From contig RXIC02000155.1 in the NCBI GenBank assembly GCA_003952965.2, forward strand, positions 23,547 through 87,546: a stretch of DNA of 64,000 nt. The letters are read 5' to 3'. Of this stretch, positions 24,401 to 37,268 are shown piece by piece (position 1 is the stretch's first letter; every line of letters begins with the position of its first letter). The stretch is from Morella rubra. Taxonomy: Eukaryota > Streptophyta > Magnoliopsida > Fagales > Myricaceae. Under the pieces are notes generated by a model. It saw nothing but the letters and a program-made list of their open reading frames with translations, was not told the origin of the DNA and searched no databases. The translations under genes and the position numbers were made by a program.

Positions 24401-26373
24401 GGTAGAGTATGACATAGAATGGTTTGCCTTTTAAACCCGTTGTGGACCTGTTTTATTTCTGCTAAATATGTTTTGTAAACATTTCTTCATGTCTCCATCT
24501 ATGTAATTTGCAATCTTAGTTTGTAAAAGATCAGCGTCTCTTTGATGAATTGATGCATATCTTATCCTATCAAATAAAGGTATTGATCATTTGATGTTTG
24601 TGAAGATTGTTCTATCATTGAAATGGATGGTTAACAGTGTAACATGCACCAAAATTGCTTTTTTTATTAACTGTCTCGAGCTTGTACCCATTTATGGACT
24701 TTGAAATTGTGGAAAATAGTTCTAACATGATTCCTTTGTTTTCTTTTTTGTTTGTTTTTGGTTTCCTCATCGGATTTCACCCATTCTTGTAGTGACTAAA
24801 CCTCCTTTTGAATTGGATTAAACACAGAATATGCAACTAGATGGAACTAAACTTTATGCCAAAGACCATGGAATAGAAGCTTTGTTTAGTTCTGTAAACC
24901 TCTTTTCTTTTGAAGTCTTATTCTTCTACTGATTAAGATTTACTTTTGGGCTCTTTGAAAACGTAGGTAGCTTGATTTTCAAGAGATTGTGATTACTTCT
25001 GAAACTTCTCTATCATCCGAGAGAGAAAAGAGATTTTAGAAACTCAACCTCAATGTTATATTTCAAGTCATAGATAAGATCAATATTTATTTAGGAACAC
25101 TTGAATGTGTAATCTGCAATATTCATCAATGTGAATTCTCATCGATTGCAAGAAGTTGTCAGTTCGATTTCTGCATCTCAATATTGCCTCCACTGTAGCT
25201 AAAAATGACTTGACAGAATAAATTGACTCCTCTGGATCCTAGTTGAGTTTCTCTGATATCATGTAAGTTAGTACTCACAGGTGTGACAGGTTTTTGTTAG
25301 ATATTCGATCTTTAAGCGACTGGCAGGGGCTGAATCAGAATTCATACCACATTTCCCAAATTGGTTCCCACGAGCTCAAACAGAGCTTATAAGCTCATAT
25401 ATAAATACTGCTTTAAAAAGTTTATAGGTTTGCTGTCTCTTTCATTGGCTTGTTTCAGAAAAGAATGTGTATGCTGAAGCCTGTTTATGACATTAGATTT
25501 AAGTTTGACTTAATCTTCCCACTCTCGTTTCTTTCACTTCCAAGCATAATGTTGTTTCTGTTTTAGTAACACTATTTTTAAATCTTTTTCCTGAAACACT
25601 AATAGCAAAGCCCTAAAAATTGAGGCACTACCAATTCTTTCAGCTGTGGCTACTGTATTCTCTGTGTACACTTAGTGAGTTGATTACTTATTTCTTTCAG
25701 GAAATGGGATGTAAGTTACCTAGGGATACTTATTTTGCAGAATGATTTCAGTTTTGAGAAGAGAGATTGGATGAAGGTGGAGCCAGAAGAATTGCCCAAT
25801 GGTTCTCAATTGGTAAGTGGACAAAATCTTGGCTCCCTAAATGAACATAAAATGTCAAAGTCAGATGTAATTGTTCTCATGTTTACCTTGTGAGCAGATC
25901 ATGGGATTGAATCCTCCTTTTGGGGTAAAGCGTCTCTTGCTAACAATTTCGTCAACCATGCTCTGAAGTTCAAACCAAAGCTCCTAGTCCTTATTGTTCC
26001 AAAGGAAGCCAAACGGTCTACACTGGAAGTTACTTTTATTATTCTTCTGGCCTTCAAAAAAAACCAAATGGTAAAATAAACCTTCTAGCAAGACATCACG
26101 CTCAATGCATCTTGTTTACCCCTCTTTCCTCTAATCACTGGGCAAAGGGAAACAGAAAACAAACCCTCCACACCCTGTGGTAGTTGTCTCACATTGCAAG
26201 GACAAAGTTGGATGATACCTTTTAAGAGTCCATCTCATCTTTAGAGTTCTGGGTTGGGCTTGGATTTTACAGTTAGTAAGCCGAATCCTCTAATTACTTG
26301 GCAAAAGGGGGAAAAAAACTCTTGCCCCCAATTGAGAAATGTCAGAGCTTGCTCAGCAAATTGGACAATGGCT

Positions 26374-26695
26374 TAGGGCATGTTTGCAAACTAAAATTTT
26401 GGCCAAAATTTGTCTCCATTCCAAAATTTTGGTTTGTAAACATAACTAATTCAAAATTTTGGTCAAGAAAATAATAATAAAATAACTTTAAAATTATCTC
26501 TCTCTCCTCCCATCAATTCATTTCTTCCCATTACAATAAATATAAAAAAATTCACTCAAATAATCTCTCTTCACTTCTTCACCAACTACCATAAAATTCT
26601 ACTTTTTCACTACTTTTTCCTAAAATCCATAAAACTCTAATCCACCTCAATGTTACAACATTCCTATGAAAATTTTGGTTTGCAAAAAGGACCTA
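26374..26695. mobile_element. MITE, GTTTGCAAAA-end family, in an EDM2-like intron
   Basis: The ends are inverted repeats: TTAGGGCATGTTTGCAAACT, then AAAATTTTGG, on the left, and on the opposite strand from the right TTAGGTCCTTTTTGCAAACC, then AAAATTTTC. The interior is AT-rich, about 320 bp in all, and non-coding. A degenerate 8-bp duplication (AATGGCTT/AAGTGCCT) is possible but weak. It shares interior sequence with the elements at 2510, 6508 and, in reverse orientation, 37037. Confidence 0.75.
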
Positions 26696-27517
26696 AGTGC
26701 CTAAGTTACTATAGGACTTTTGAGGTGATTTGGGTCTTTCCTTAAAGCGTCTTATCTACTCTTTCTTATTGCCCGGGTAAACAATAGGTAAAACAACATT
26801 TTGTCTCTCACACTTCTGTGTGCCGCTTTACCAGACTTGACGAGAAAGATGTCGCCTATGATCTAATTTGGGAGGATGATGAGGTACCCTCAGGCAGGGT
26901 ACCTTTGCAAAAGAAGTTCTCTCATTGCTAATCCAATTTATCATATTAGATGTATGGGGAACTCTGAAAGTGGCTTATATGCATTGCATTGTCCTCTTTT
27001 CAGTCCTTTTGCCTGCCCGGATCTGTTGATGTTCATGACAAGCAATTGGAGGATTGGAATTTGAAACCACCTCCACTCTATCTTTGGAGTCGTCCGGACT
27101 GGACTGCAAGACACAGAGTAATAGCTCAAGAGAATGGCCACATATCAAAGGAGCAACTAGAGATGCATGTTGAAGGAAACAATGCCAAGAATTATCTGAT
27201 GATGGAGGATTGTAGTTTGGGACTACACAGCCTTGCATCCACATGGTGATATCAGCAGCATTCAGGATGGTGCTCCAGAAGAACTTCATAGAACAGAACT
27301 GGAAGAATCTCAAGCCATTGGCAAGCTTAATGAAAGCGAGTTTCCTAGTGACATCAGTAAAGATTGGACTACCGATCACTTGAAAAGGCAATACCCATCG
27401 GATCTGAATCCCATGCATTGTTTAGGGAGAAATGAGGCTGATTTGCAAGGAAAATTCCATGATGGGACACATCCAGAAAACAAAGATATGTGCGTCGACA
27501 TGGAATTGTCAGACTAA

Positions 27518-28221
27518 CTATTGTAGCACATAGCCGTCAGAGCTAGGTACTTCTTTAATCTTAATGATGAATTTAGTGACAGAGGTAACAGTTCATATGC
27601 TTTCCATGTGAAATATTGAGCAAGAGATTGCTTTTCAGGAATGGATCAAAGGTAAATATCTTGGTAGCTTTCTATGGTCATGCTGAACCTGGGTGGGAGG
27701 AGATTGATTAATCAGAAGAGTGAAGAGGATAGTGTTCTCCTAGTTTGTATGTCCTTCTTTCTGCAAGTTTGATTTATCCAATTTAGTTGATAATAAATCA
27801 CTTCAAAATGTGCACTGAGTTGCTCGATAAACGAAGGGCAAACAATGCCCTCCCCCACTCAGCATGCTGAAACCATGTTCTCCATAGGGGGTTAAAGTAA
27901 TAAAGCAAATTTTCAGGGGAAATTAAGTTTCAATTTAAGTAACAATTACAAGCACAACCCCAAACATCAAAGCAAAACTTAACAGGGCAGGAGGAACTAA
28001 ACAATGCCCTGAATTTTGATGTCATTAACTGTATATAATGTAACAATTCAAAATTTACATCTGTGACCTAAAACATCCAAAAGTTCAACAGGCACTCTCT
28101 ATCCTTAATCCTTCGCTTTAGAGGAACGGAAAAGAAAGGCATGATTCCATATTCTTCTCCAGAGGGGCAACAAGCCCCTACTAGGATGACTTACACATTA
28201 CACTTGGATCAAAAGCAACAT
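27518..28221. other. intergenic region between convergent gene ends
   Basis: This holds the presumed 3' UTR of the EDM2-like copy and, on the other strand, that of the TBC gene. Nothing else was recognised. Confidence 0.5.
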
Positions 28222-31200
28222 TTATTTGTCGTCCACTTTGATGGAATTTAGCCGTCTGAGTCTTTGGTCAAGTTCTGCCATGACCGCTGGCTCTTGCTTT
28301 TTCCTTTGCTTAGATATGGTGCCGGTTGTCATGGAACCAATCTTATCAAACGCCACCTGCAAGGTCAAATTATTGACAGCTTTATTAACATTTATTTAGT
28401 GATTCAGAAAATCCCCGAAAAGAAAGGTAATAAGCCAAAAATCTCGGAAGGAAGATAATTGATGCCACAAAATCAACATTGACAGCATGATATGAAATTT
28501 TTAGGCCACACGCAAACGAAAGTGCGTGTTCGACTTTCCACTCAATGTCTTTTTGGGAAAGGAAGGAAGTGGGTAAGTAGAAAAACATTTGAATTCAAAA
28601 GCGGGAGTAGCAAGAGAATTGTAGTACCGTTAGTAATTCGTCAGGATCAAAGAGGTGATGAGAGGTTTTCTGCAATATGTTAATTACATCGCCAACATGA
28701 TGGGTTACAAGCAGCTCCTCCTCTTTCATCTGCATTTCCAAAATAGAGGTTCAAAACCTAATCCCATAGCTCTAAGAACGAACCATCAAGTAACAGGACT
28801 AGGTAAAACAAGCATTGCATAGTGTAAATGTTGAAGCAGTGGCACCTTAAAGATTGCCAAAGCCACATGGAACAGAACCTTTGCCCCCTCATAGAAAAGG
28901 ACATCCCACACCCGCAGAGTTGTCTGGAACAGTCAAAACAGACGATTTCATGCTAGTTAGTTAGCTGTCTACTGAGATAGAGCATATATTAGCAAGAGGG
29001 AGAGAGGGAGAGAGAACATCGTTCTAACCTCTGAAGGCAGGCTCTTAGAAAAAAGGCATAGGAACCACTCAGTGGCAACAAGGGAGACATCAAAATCCAA
29101 TTCTTCCAGATGCGCAGCTATCCTGCATTTTCCATTCTCCAATTATAAAACGTGCTGACAAGAAAAATGAAGGAAAAAGCCACTAAATCGTCAAAAGTAC
29201 CTTGGGCACTTTTTAGGGAGTAGATCTTTGAACACCCTTTGCTCAACATGGCATCCTGATAAGTTATTCGTGTAGCAGTCATTAACTAATACATTTTCCA
29301 AGAGGACAGCCAGCATCCAAAAGGCATCTTCCTCTGTTTTCATCACAAGCAACAGCAATGCTGCAACATAATTTAGGCCCTGTACCAAGAATAACCCTGA
29401 ATATTAAATCATAGTAGGATTATTCCAGATCAGATATTAAAGATAATCAATTATCTTGAAGTGCTTGGATTACTTGTAGACACCTATGAGGAACCAGTTT
29501 TGATGCTCTACAGCTTCATTTTTTAGCAGGCGAGAAGCAATACAAAATTAATGCCTACCAAAGCAATTAGAGCAGAAGTAGAGATGGCTTCCTGGGATAA
29601 ACTGTGATTGTTATATGATCAATACATTAATGTGTATACTCATGAGTAGGGAGAAAGCAACTGCGCATTGAAATGCAATAGAAGGTAGAGTTGGTAAGAT
29701 GAGGTGATGGTTGAGAAGCCAATGCAGAGTGATTGATACAGTTATCAGAATTAATACAACGTATACATAGCTTCTTCATAAATGGATGTGTAAAAGGTGG
29801 TCACAAAAATGGCACTGATTGAATAAATTGAAACGGTGCAAGTGAAAGGTACTATTACGAAGGAAGCACTAGAAAGGGGATGGAAAGAATCAAATCCAGA
29901 TGCATAATGTCATTAGCACTCCCATTTTTGGTAAACAAAATATAAAAGGTTAACATGTATCTTGTGAACACAAAATGATAAACTAACAAGTTTATGCGAA
30001 GAACCAGATCTGTGTATGCTATAATCTGGAACATTATCCATGTTGTTGATGTGAAATACAGAACTTGTGGGAGATACATTTTAGAACATCAGTTTGCAAC
30101 AGATCATGTTGGACCCAAACAATTCAGTCAGAGTTTGATGTATCACATGATGATACATAGACATTATCCCCTACTAACACATTTTTCTGTACAGGTCTAG
30201 GAGAGAGCAAACCGCACCTGGCAATAACCAACATCAGAATCACGGAAAGAATATCCCACCAGAACACGTCGAAGAGCAGCATGACCCTCTGGAGTGTCCA
30301 ACCATGGGTGTCCGGGGAAAGTTCGTGGTAGGTCCTGAATGACAGTAAAATATAAAAACATGTAAATATAGACATAGCATGTAAGTGATAGTTTCTCAAA
30401 CAGGAGACATTTACAATTCTACTCGGAGATCCTTCAATGAGAAATTCCATTATGCAAACCTCGAAAATGATACAATTCAAATAGTTAAGCAGGGGCTAAA
30501 ACTTCGGACGTCTAGAAATTTACAGCTGACAACCTCACTTTGTCAGTCATGGTACTCAAACGACAAGGGCGGTTTTTTCTTATCATCCCCAAGAATAGAC
30601 ATATCGATAATCGTAAATAAAAAGGACTTCTGTTGCAACTATTTTTATGAACGGATTCTCATCTACACGCATCCAAACCCTTCATATTTGACACACTGAT
30701 TTGTTATCGAGATTAAATGATCAAATAATCGAATTACTAAAATTTTCATGGACGTCTTAGCTTCTGACCATCAGATACCCCATTTAAGCTGCAGATTTTG
30801 ATAAGTGACATTGCTGTACATTGCTTGCTTACCTTTTAGTTCTGGTACAACCAGATTACCAAATCGGCCTCAAATTAAAGTGATCAGTTTGCTTGTACGA
30901 AAATATTACTAGACCAGCACTGCGAATTACTTATCTTTAAAAAGGAAACTAAAGCCACAATATGAAATATCAAGATATGTAGTCATCTACGATCTACCAT
31001 CATGAATCAGAAATTGAATAGATCAATCCTACCAGTTGCCACAATGATCAATTGCAATGAACAAAACGCGAATGCACTCACATGATCAATCTGCCTCGTC
31101 GCTGGGGTGACCTTCCCCTCGACCGCCTTGCTTAAGTCATTGTAATAGCTATCCGGCGCCGTGGACTTCTTCTTTGCCGCCCCCGAAAGCGAAAACCACA

Positions 31201-31564
31201 CCTTGGGCCGGAGAACCGGTGGAATTCCCTTCCTAATGAGCTTTTTTAGTGTAATGGCGTTTGCCAAAGCTGATAACTTAAGCGAGGCCTTGAGGGATTG
31301 GCCTTCGAAGATAGAAGGCTGCAAGTACCAATTGGCTCCTTTGCTGGCCTCCAATGCCCACCAAACCCTGCCCTGCTGCCTCACCTTCTCCCTCACCTCA
31401 TTCAATATATTGACATCATCCACATTCCCTTCTACTGTGAAACCGTAAAGGTCTTGGAACTTCACAACGATTTGTGCCCTCCTGGTATGGATGCTGGGCC
31501 TCAAGATTGGTATTTGGGATTGGAGTTCCAAGGCAAGGTCTCTCTTGCTTTGTATTCCATACAT
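28222..31564 (-). CDS. TBC-domain Rab GTPase-activating protein (At3g07890-like)
   Basis: Seven exons join in phase: 31564-31082, 30334-30218, 29379-29201, 29122-29029, 28923-28846, 28729-28628 and 28356-28222, giving 395 codons and a TAA stop. The protein begins MYGIQSKRDLALELQSQIP and has a TBC domain from about residue 120 to 350. The arginine-finger motif is visible in exon 1 (LIRKGIPPVLRPKVW, the IPPxxRxxVW signature), and the glutamine finger at the exon 2/3 join (DVGYCQ then GLNYVA, the YCQG signature), so both catalytic residues are kept. TBC proteins stimulate GTP hydrolysis by Rab GTPases in membrane traffic. The length and the C-terminal ELDQRLRRLNSIK tail match Arabidopsis At3g07890 (about 400 aa). 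No break was found; this is the best-preserved gene in the window. The specific Rab partner is unknown. Confidence 0.93.
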
Positions 31565-34500
31565 TTCTCGGAGTTAGATTGACAGATCGAAAAAGAAAGA
31601 AAGAGTGTGAGAGAAAGAGCAAGGTGATGTCTTTGAGATGATCTTGTCAAATGAGAAAACCTCACAAGATCAGAACCATGAAAATAGTCTATTTTGGTGG
31701 CCAGAGAGGTTGAAATTGGATAAGAAGAGGATGGAAAGTAGTGGGTTTTCTTCAAATGGGTGTTAGGAATTTGATGGACCAAGACTATGGCGGAAGAAAT
31801 TGTCACCCGAAGACCAAAACATTACATTTGCCATGGCCATGAAAGTCCCTTATGCGCCATTAACAGAGCTTGAAATATTCCTCTATCTCGAACCCAAGGA
31901 AACAAGAAGAATCAACTTTCTATTAGTAAAAGGAAACCGAGAAAAGGGATGAAAAACAGAAAAGAAAATGCAAAAGATGCCGGTAATAGATCGAGAAAAA
32001 CCCAGAGAAAAGAAGTGGGTAGCTGTAATGGGCTATGAGCCTATGTTTCAGGAACACACTAATAAAAGAGTTGGGATTATTTGGGGTAGATGATAGAAGA
32101 AGAGAGGGTTAGAAGCACCAAGAAAATCCGAAGTTTTTGGTGGGTTTGGCCAATCAAGGTTCGGAATCGTTTGAGAGAATTAACAGGAAAACCTGTGGTC
32201 CGAGTCTCGGAGCCTGAGGTGGGCTTTTCCAGACGAAAGGGGTCGAATCGAAGAAATTTTGTAACATGCGGGGGTTGTTGTTAAATTATTATTTTGTAAC
32301 GTTGTAGATGGGACTCTAGTGGCACTGGATCTTTAGAGGGACAACTATGATAGATAATGTTGTGGGGTAGACAGGGAAGTGAGGGAAATCACAGAAATAC
32401 CCTTTCAGATAGAGTTTTTTATTTTTTTATTTTTGTTTATTTTATGGATGTTCATATTTGCCCTTCATGTTGACTTACAGCCCATTTCCGTTATTTATTT
32501 TTTCTTGTAAGAAAAAAAGAAAAACTTTGAACTTTTCTCTGCTTGGCTTGATGAGAAAATTTAGATATTATAGTGTTTTCAGATATTTATTAAGGATTTC
32601 GGTCGAAATAATGTTTAAAAGTAAATTGTTAGGTGCTTGAAGTTTCTAGTTTCTACCATAAGACTTTTACAAGAATTCTAAAAAATTTTGGGTTTGACTT
32701 CAATTTGAGCTATTAATTTTAAATGTTAAGTTTCAATTAAATCCAGAACTTCTGTCATATTTATCCCCTAATAATTATCAGAAATTATGTGAAATTACAA
32801 TTAATTCCCGTCTTGCCCAGTTCTCTTGTAATGTTTTCTTGTTTGATTTGCTTTTCTCTTTTGGTATGCTAAAAACGAAATTCTACCGTCATTAATTCTT
32901 AGGTTTAATTACATATACAATATCGACTTTTAACAAATTAATTCATAAAATATAACTTGGAATAGGATAGTCTATTTTTGACCTATGAATATCTTGACCT
33001 CTAGCATATATTAGTGTGCTAATTTTTGGTAGACAAAAGGATATATATATATATACTACAGGATTATTTTGTTTAAAGTTGTACCCTATAAACTGATTTG
33101 TTAAAAATTAATACCTTAAAAACTGTAGTAGTAATTAAACATTTTTTTTATGATCTTCTCTATTTTGTTATTTGAATTGAACAGTCTAATTTAGACACAT
33201 TATTATAATTTCAAAATATTTAATACTCCTCATATTAATTATGTAGACTCTATAATGTACTGTGTATTTATTTCTTTTTGAATTGAATGGTTTAATTTTG
33301 GACAACAAATTAAAAAAATAATCTATATCCTTCTATTAGATGTTTGAACCATAAATCCTTCTTACTATCTATCATGCAATATATATTTTTCCCTTAATTC
33401 AAAGATTGCAAAATATTGACATACATTTTATACTGACAATATAATCTATATATTAATTTGTATATAAGCTCTTGTTTTCCAAGTTTAGGAGACGAGTGGT
33501 CAAGGAAGTGATCGACTCGAAACTACTTTTATCATCTGATTTTCTATGGGCATGATATTTTTCAAAGTAATTTATTACAAGCTGATGACTGGTAGAAATT
33601 GGTTAAATCAATAAATATTAAACATCTGAAAAAAAACCATAGAATTTTCTTTTTCAGCACGTAAAAAGGATACTACAAACGACGACGGGCGGGGAATATG
33701 GATAACATGCACGACGACAAATTACAATAACGACAATCTCGTCATTTAATATGATTTTGACACGTCTTGGGTGACACAGTGGTAAGGACATCTTAGTAAT
33801 TAGACAACTAAGATATGAATCCTATATAGGCCGACGGCATGATTGCTTGAAAACTGTGATGAGCTGGCAAATTTGCTGGCCCCCAAATGTGGGCCATCCT
33901 CTGAAACGCTCCAAAGTGAGGCGGTAGTCACGTGGCAGCGCACAAACAAGGACCCCGAACTGTAGTGAGCGGCGCTAGGGTTGATTAATCCAAATATTTA
34001 TCTTCTGAATTAATTTTTGGAATCATTCAATGTAATGGCTAAAATTTTTTAGCAAAAGAGGAAGAAAATTTTAAATAAATTGAAGGTTGCCTATACGGTT
34101 GTAGATTCGGTGATGGGCAGGTCACAACAAGAATTTGGGTCGGCTATAAAAAGAGAAAATTGATCTCAACCATCTAAATACGGATGATGTAAAGTCATTA
34201 AATTTTACGGTTGAAATGACTAAAATAAATAAAGTGGTATGATTTTGATAGTTAGATTTTATTAAAATATATATTATTGATGAATTCTAATACGACATGA
34301 TAAAATTAAGAGATTTAATACGTATAATATTTAATTGAAATTAAGATAAAATATAGAATTACATCTCAAATTCAGATCTTAATATTGATATTACGTGAAT
34401 TTATCACTTATATTAAAAATTTAAATGAATATCAATAAAAAAAAATTTATTATTTGATTTATATATATTTTCTATCAAATTTAGACATCAAAATCATATT

Positions 34501-34900
34501 TTCTAAAAAAAAGAAAATTGTTTCAAAAGTAAGGTTATATTAAATTATAGACTATTCCTCGAGGGCTGAGTCGATGTGATTGGAGATCCATCTTAATTTC
34601 TTACCTAAATTTCGGCAAGCTTCTGCTAAAGCGGTGTGGGAAACAACCCACTCCACACTCAACTACGCGTTAAGGAAGGTGTGAATGTAATGAAGTTGGA
34701 TCCAGCGCCACCAATGCGTCGGCCATGGAAAACAGTATTTCGACAATTTTTGTGTTGACCCTTTAATTTGTTAGTAATTTCCTAGAAACCCAAAGCTTCT
34801 TTCATTTAGTAATATTATTCTTTAAACTAGCCGTAGACTTTGCAGCAAGCAGATACGTATACCTTAATTCACGTACAAAACAACAAGAGAATCACAGTAG
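31565..34900. other. TBC gene 5' flank and AT-rich intergenic DNA
   Basis: The first ~500 bp contain the leader and promoter side of the TBC gene, with CT-rich sequence on the minus strand near 31590-31620. Beyond this the DNA is AT-rich with an AT dinucleotide run near 33040-33053. No conserved reading frame or repeat ends were recognised. Confidence 0.5.
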
Positions 34901-37036
34901 AGACACTACTTTCCCACCTTTGTTAAACCTAGTCCTCCTCCTGCCAGCCAAGCCATGAGTGTTTGAGAAAGAGAGAGACAGAGAAGCTAACCGTACGTAG
35001 AGGCAAAGTGCAAAGTCTAAGATTCGGATGCGGGAATTATGCAGTCAATGAGGCCCCCATCCTCCTCTCCGAATGCCGTATTAAAATATACGTGCACTCA
35101 CCAACTGGTTTCCTTCGGCGTACAAAGACAAAAAGACATGCATGCATTCAGAGCAACGGTGAAATCTAAGCAAAGTCACCGTCTGACTGTCGAGCAAATG
35201 ATCAAAGAGAATTCATTGATGTAGGGTCACAGTTCAGGTATGATATATGGTATGGTAGCTACCATGCTTTTCCACTACCTAACACTACTGGGTTTCGCAG
35301 AATACACAGAGAGTTCATGTTACTTTTAGAAGCTAAAATGTATTGAAGAACTCAGAAACGGTTGAGAAGTGCACGTAAAACCTCTGAATGCCCTCATCTG
35401 CTTACAAGAAAGGAATAACAATTAAGTGAGAGCACCTCGTGGTTCGAATCGAAGACGTCCGAGTTCATGACTCGTCCCGAGTCCGACAATCACTAGCTTA
35501 ATCCTCCCTTAAAACTATAGTTTTTGTTGCAGACAATAATTTGAAACGTATTTAGACATTTAGGTAAGTGATGTAACCCCTGACGTCGTGTCACTTTTTC
35601 TACCTTTCAAGTGTTCAACTAATACCTAACATGGTTTTTACTAGGAAGGTTGGTAAGGGTTCTTTAAAATGTTTGAAGCTCTTCAAATTAATTTTGGAGC
35701 AGCGTTTTGTCACGACTCTTCCAACTATCTATGATATTTCTCCCTCTTGACAGTTTCCAAATTTTTCTCTTTTGAAATTTATATATAGTTGTTACAATAA
35801 CATTAGTACATTTCTGTAAAATATTAATTACCAATGACTTTATGAAATTATATATATCCTTGAGCTTGGACTAAATTAATATTCAAAATATCAGACCCAT
35901 TTTCCCACAACGTGTGATCCTCAAGGCCTTGGCATGACTTGATCATAATTTAGAAACTTGCCCACTTTCTTTAATAGTGTCACCTAAACGTGACCAAGTG
36001 TATGACAGCGACTTATTTCCAGAACAAATTAACATATTTTTATAATAAACCCAAATTTGATTTTTTCTTCTACTTTAAGTGTATATACTTGAGTCCACGG
36101 CTCCATTGCATAGTCTTCGATCGAGGGGGAAGCTATGATTACAATAATGTGAACAAAAACTCAAAATAAATTATAAAAATCATTACCACTTCATGCCCCT
36201 AGTGTTCACTTAAAAAAGAAGAAGAAGAAGAAAAAAAGGGTACTTTTATGTTTTGTCCTGCAAATTTTTTTTTTTTTGATTTTTACATAAAACGACGTGG
36301 TCGTCTCTGAGTTACTTGAACTACGAGATCACTATTAAATAAGCAAAAACCCGTTGGTGTTCTTACCCGCATCAGACAACTCAGAGTCGTTCAACAGCTC
36401 GTGACAGCTTCATTAATTTCTAGTACTCGGGGCATGAAACAATTTTAAGCACCGGCAGTTTGTTTTGTGTTAGATTGGTTCCTCTTGGGTGGTCATCAGA
36501 CATATGTCTAGTTACTTTCAAAAAAGAATTAATTACAATTTCTCTTTTTGAACTAGTCACTCATTCTTAAAAATCTCTTTAAACTATAACTTGTTACAAC
36601 TCATACTATCAATATATGTTTATTGTTACGATTCAGTCCCATACTCAGATTTTTCTGTTATCTGCAATGTTTTTCGTCTCACGTGAGTAACACGTGGGCC
36701 TTCTTTGCACAAAAATACCAAATTGACCCTCCCTTTCTCATTTGGTCCAAGAAAAATGTGGTTTTGTCTCTCTAAGCAAATTTGCCCAAATTTGATTTTG
36801 TGTTTGTAAATGATTTTGAATTTGAAAAAGCAATGGGTGTGGACAATTTGATATTTTTGCATAAAAAAGATCTCACGTGTTGTTTATGTGAGATGGAAAA
36901 TATCGCACATAATGAAAAATCTGGGTGGAGGATTAAATCATAACAGTACAAATAGATTGAGGTACTAATTTGAGGGAGAAAAGTGTAATTAATCCTTAAA
37001 AGATGAGGAATGGTTGCCAAAATGCACCTCATCCAT
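34901..37036. other. intergenic DNA, no gene recognised
   Basis: Only short reading frames without recognisable domains are present. A small GAA-rich run lies at about 36213-36237. No LTR, TIR or RNA gene could be supported. Confidence 0.5.
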
Positions 37037-37268
37037 TAGGGAATGGTGTTTGTTTGTTAAAATTTTGGGTTGGTGGAAATTTTGAGATGTGAAAGTTGGT
37101 AAAAAAGTAAAAATAATTTATAGGAGTTGATGAAAAAATGAAGAGATAGAAAATTTGAATGAATATTATAATAAAAAAGAATTATTTGATAAAAAAAAAT
37201 TATTATATAATTTTTTTAATCAAGTCCGAAATTTTAGAATACCAACATTTCGGCAAACAAACAAATAG
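37037..37268. mobile_element. MITE-like element of the GTTTGCAAAA-end family, reverse orientation
   Basis: The left end is TAGGGAATGGTGTTTGTTTG followed by TTAAAATTTTGGG. The right end, inverted, gives TATTTGTTTGTTTGCCGAAA. The interior around 37095-37150 (GTTGGTAAAAAAGTA and following) matches the reverse complement of 26560-26620. About 230 bp, non-coding. Confidence 0.6.

Larger units (their letters stand above)
17637..27517 (+). pseudogene. EDM2-like: EDM2-type PHD-finger protein gene, decaying copy
   Basis: Eighteen exons match ENHANCED DOWNY MILDEW 2 proteins: 17637-18053, 18153-18249, 18826-18938, 19104-19200, 19352-19450, 20308-20555, 20675-20764, 20868-21380, 21530-21674, 21803-21904, 23190-23282, 23405-23446, 24294-24401, 25741-25812, 25898-26015, 26835-26883 and 27004-27517, plus a likely linker exon near 18334. 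The product would be a nuclear chromatin regulator with PHD-type zinc fingers (CAICDNGGE, CRNCKYQQHQCFACGRLG, CPVHKCIVCKKGED, CRRCPKAYHKKC) and a methyltransferase-like region (FCCGSND, GLNPPFG). In Arabidopsis EDM2 controls heterochromatin marks and alternative polyadenylation of RPP7. Lesions: an extra A near 17918 giving TAA at 17922-17924; TGA in place of an Arg codon at 21809-21811; no AG acceptor before 24294; a missing G near 25930; a frame change near 27240. Introns are retained, so it is not a processed copy. Confidence 0.85.

Noticed and set aside
24515-24582. Possible extra exon (FVKDQRLFDELMHILSYQIK) in the EDM2-like gene
   Set aside because: It has GT-AG-like borders but no counterpart in the EDM2 protein between the flanking exons.
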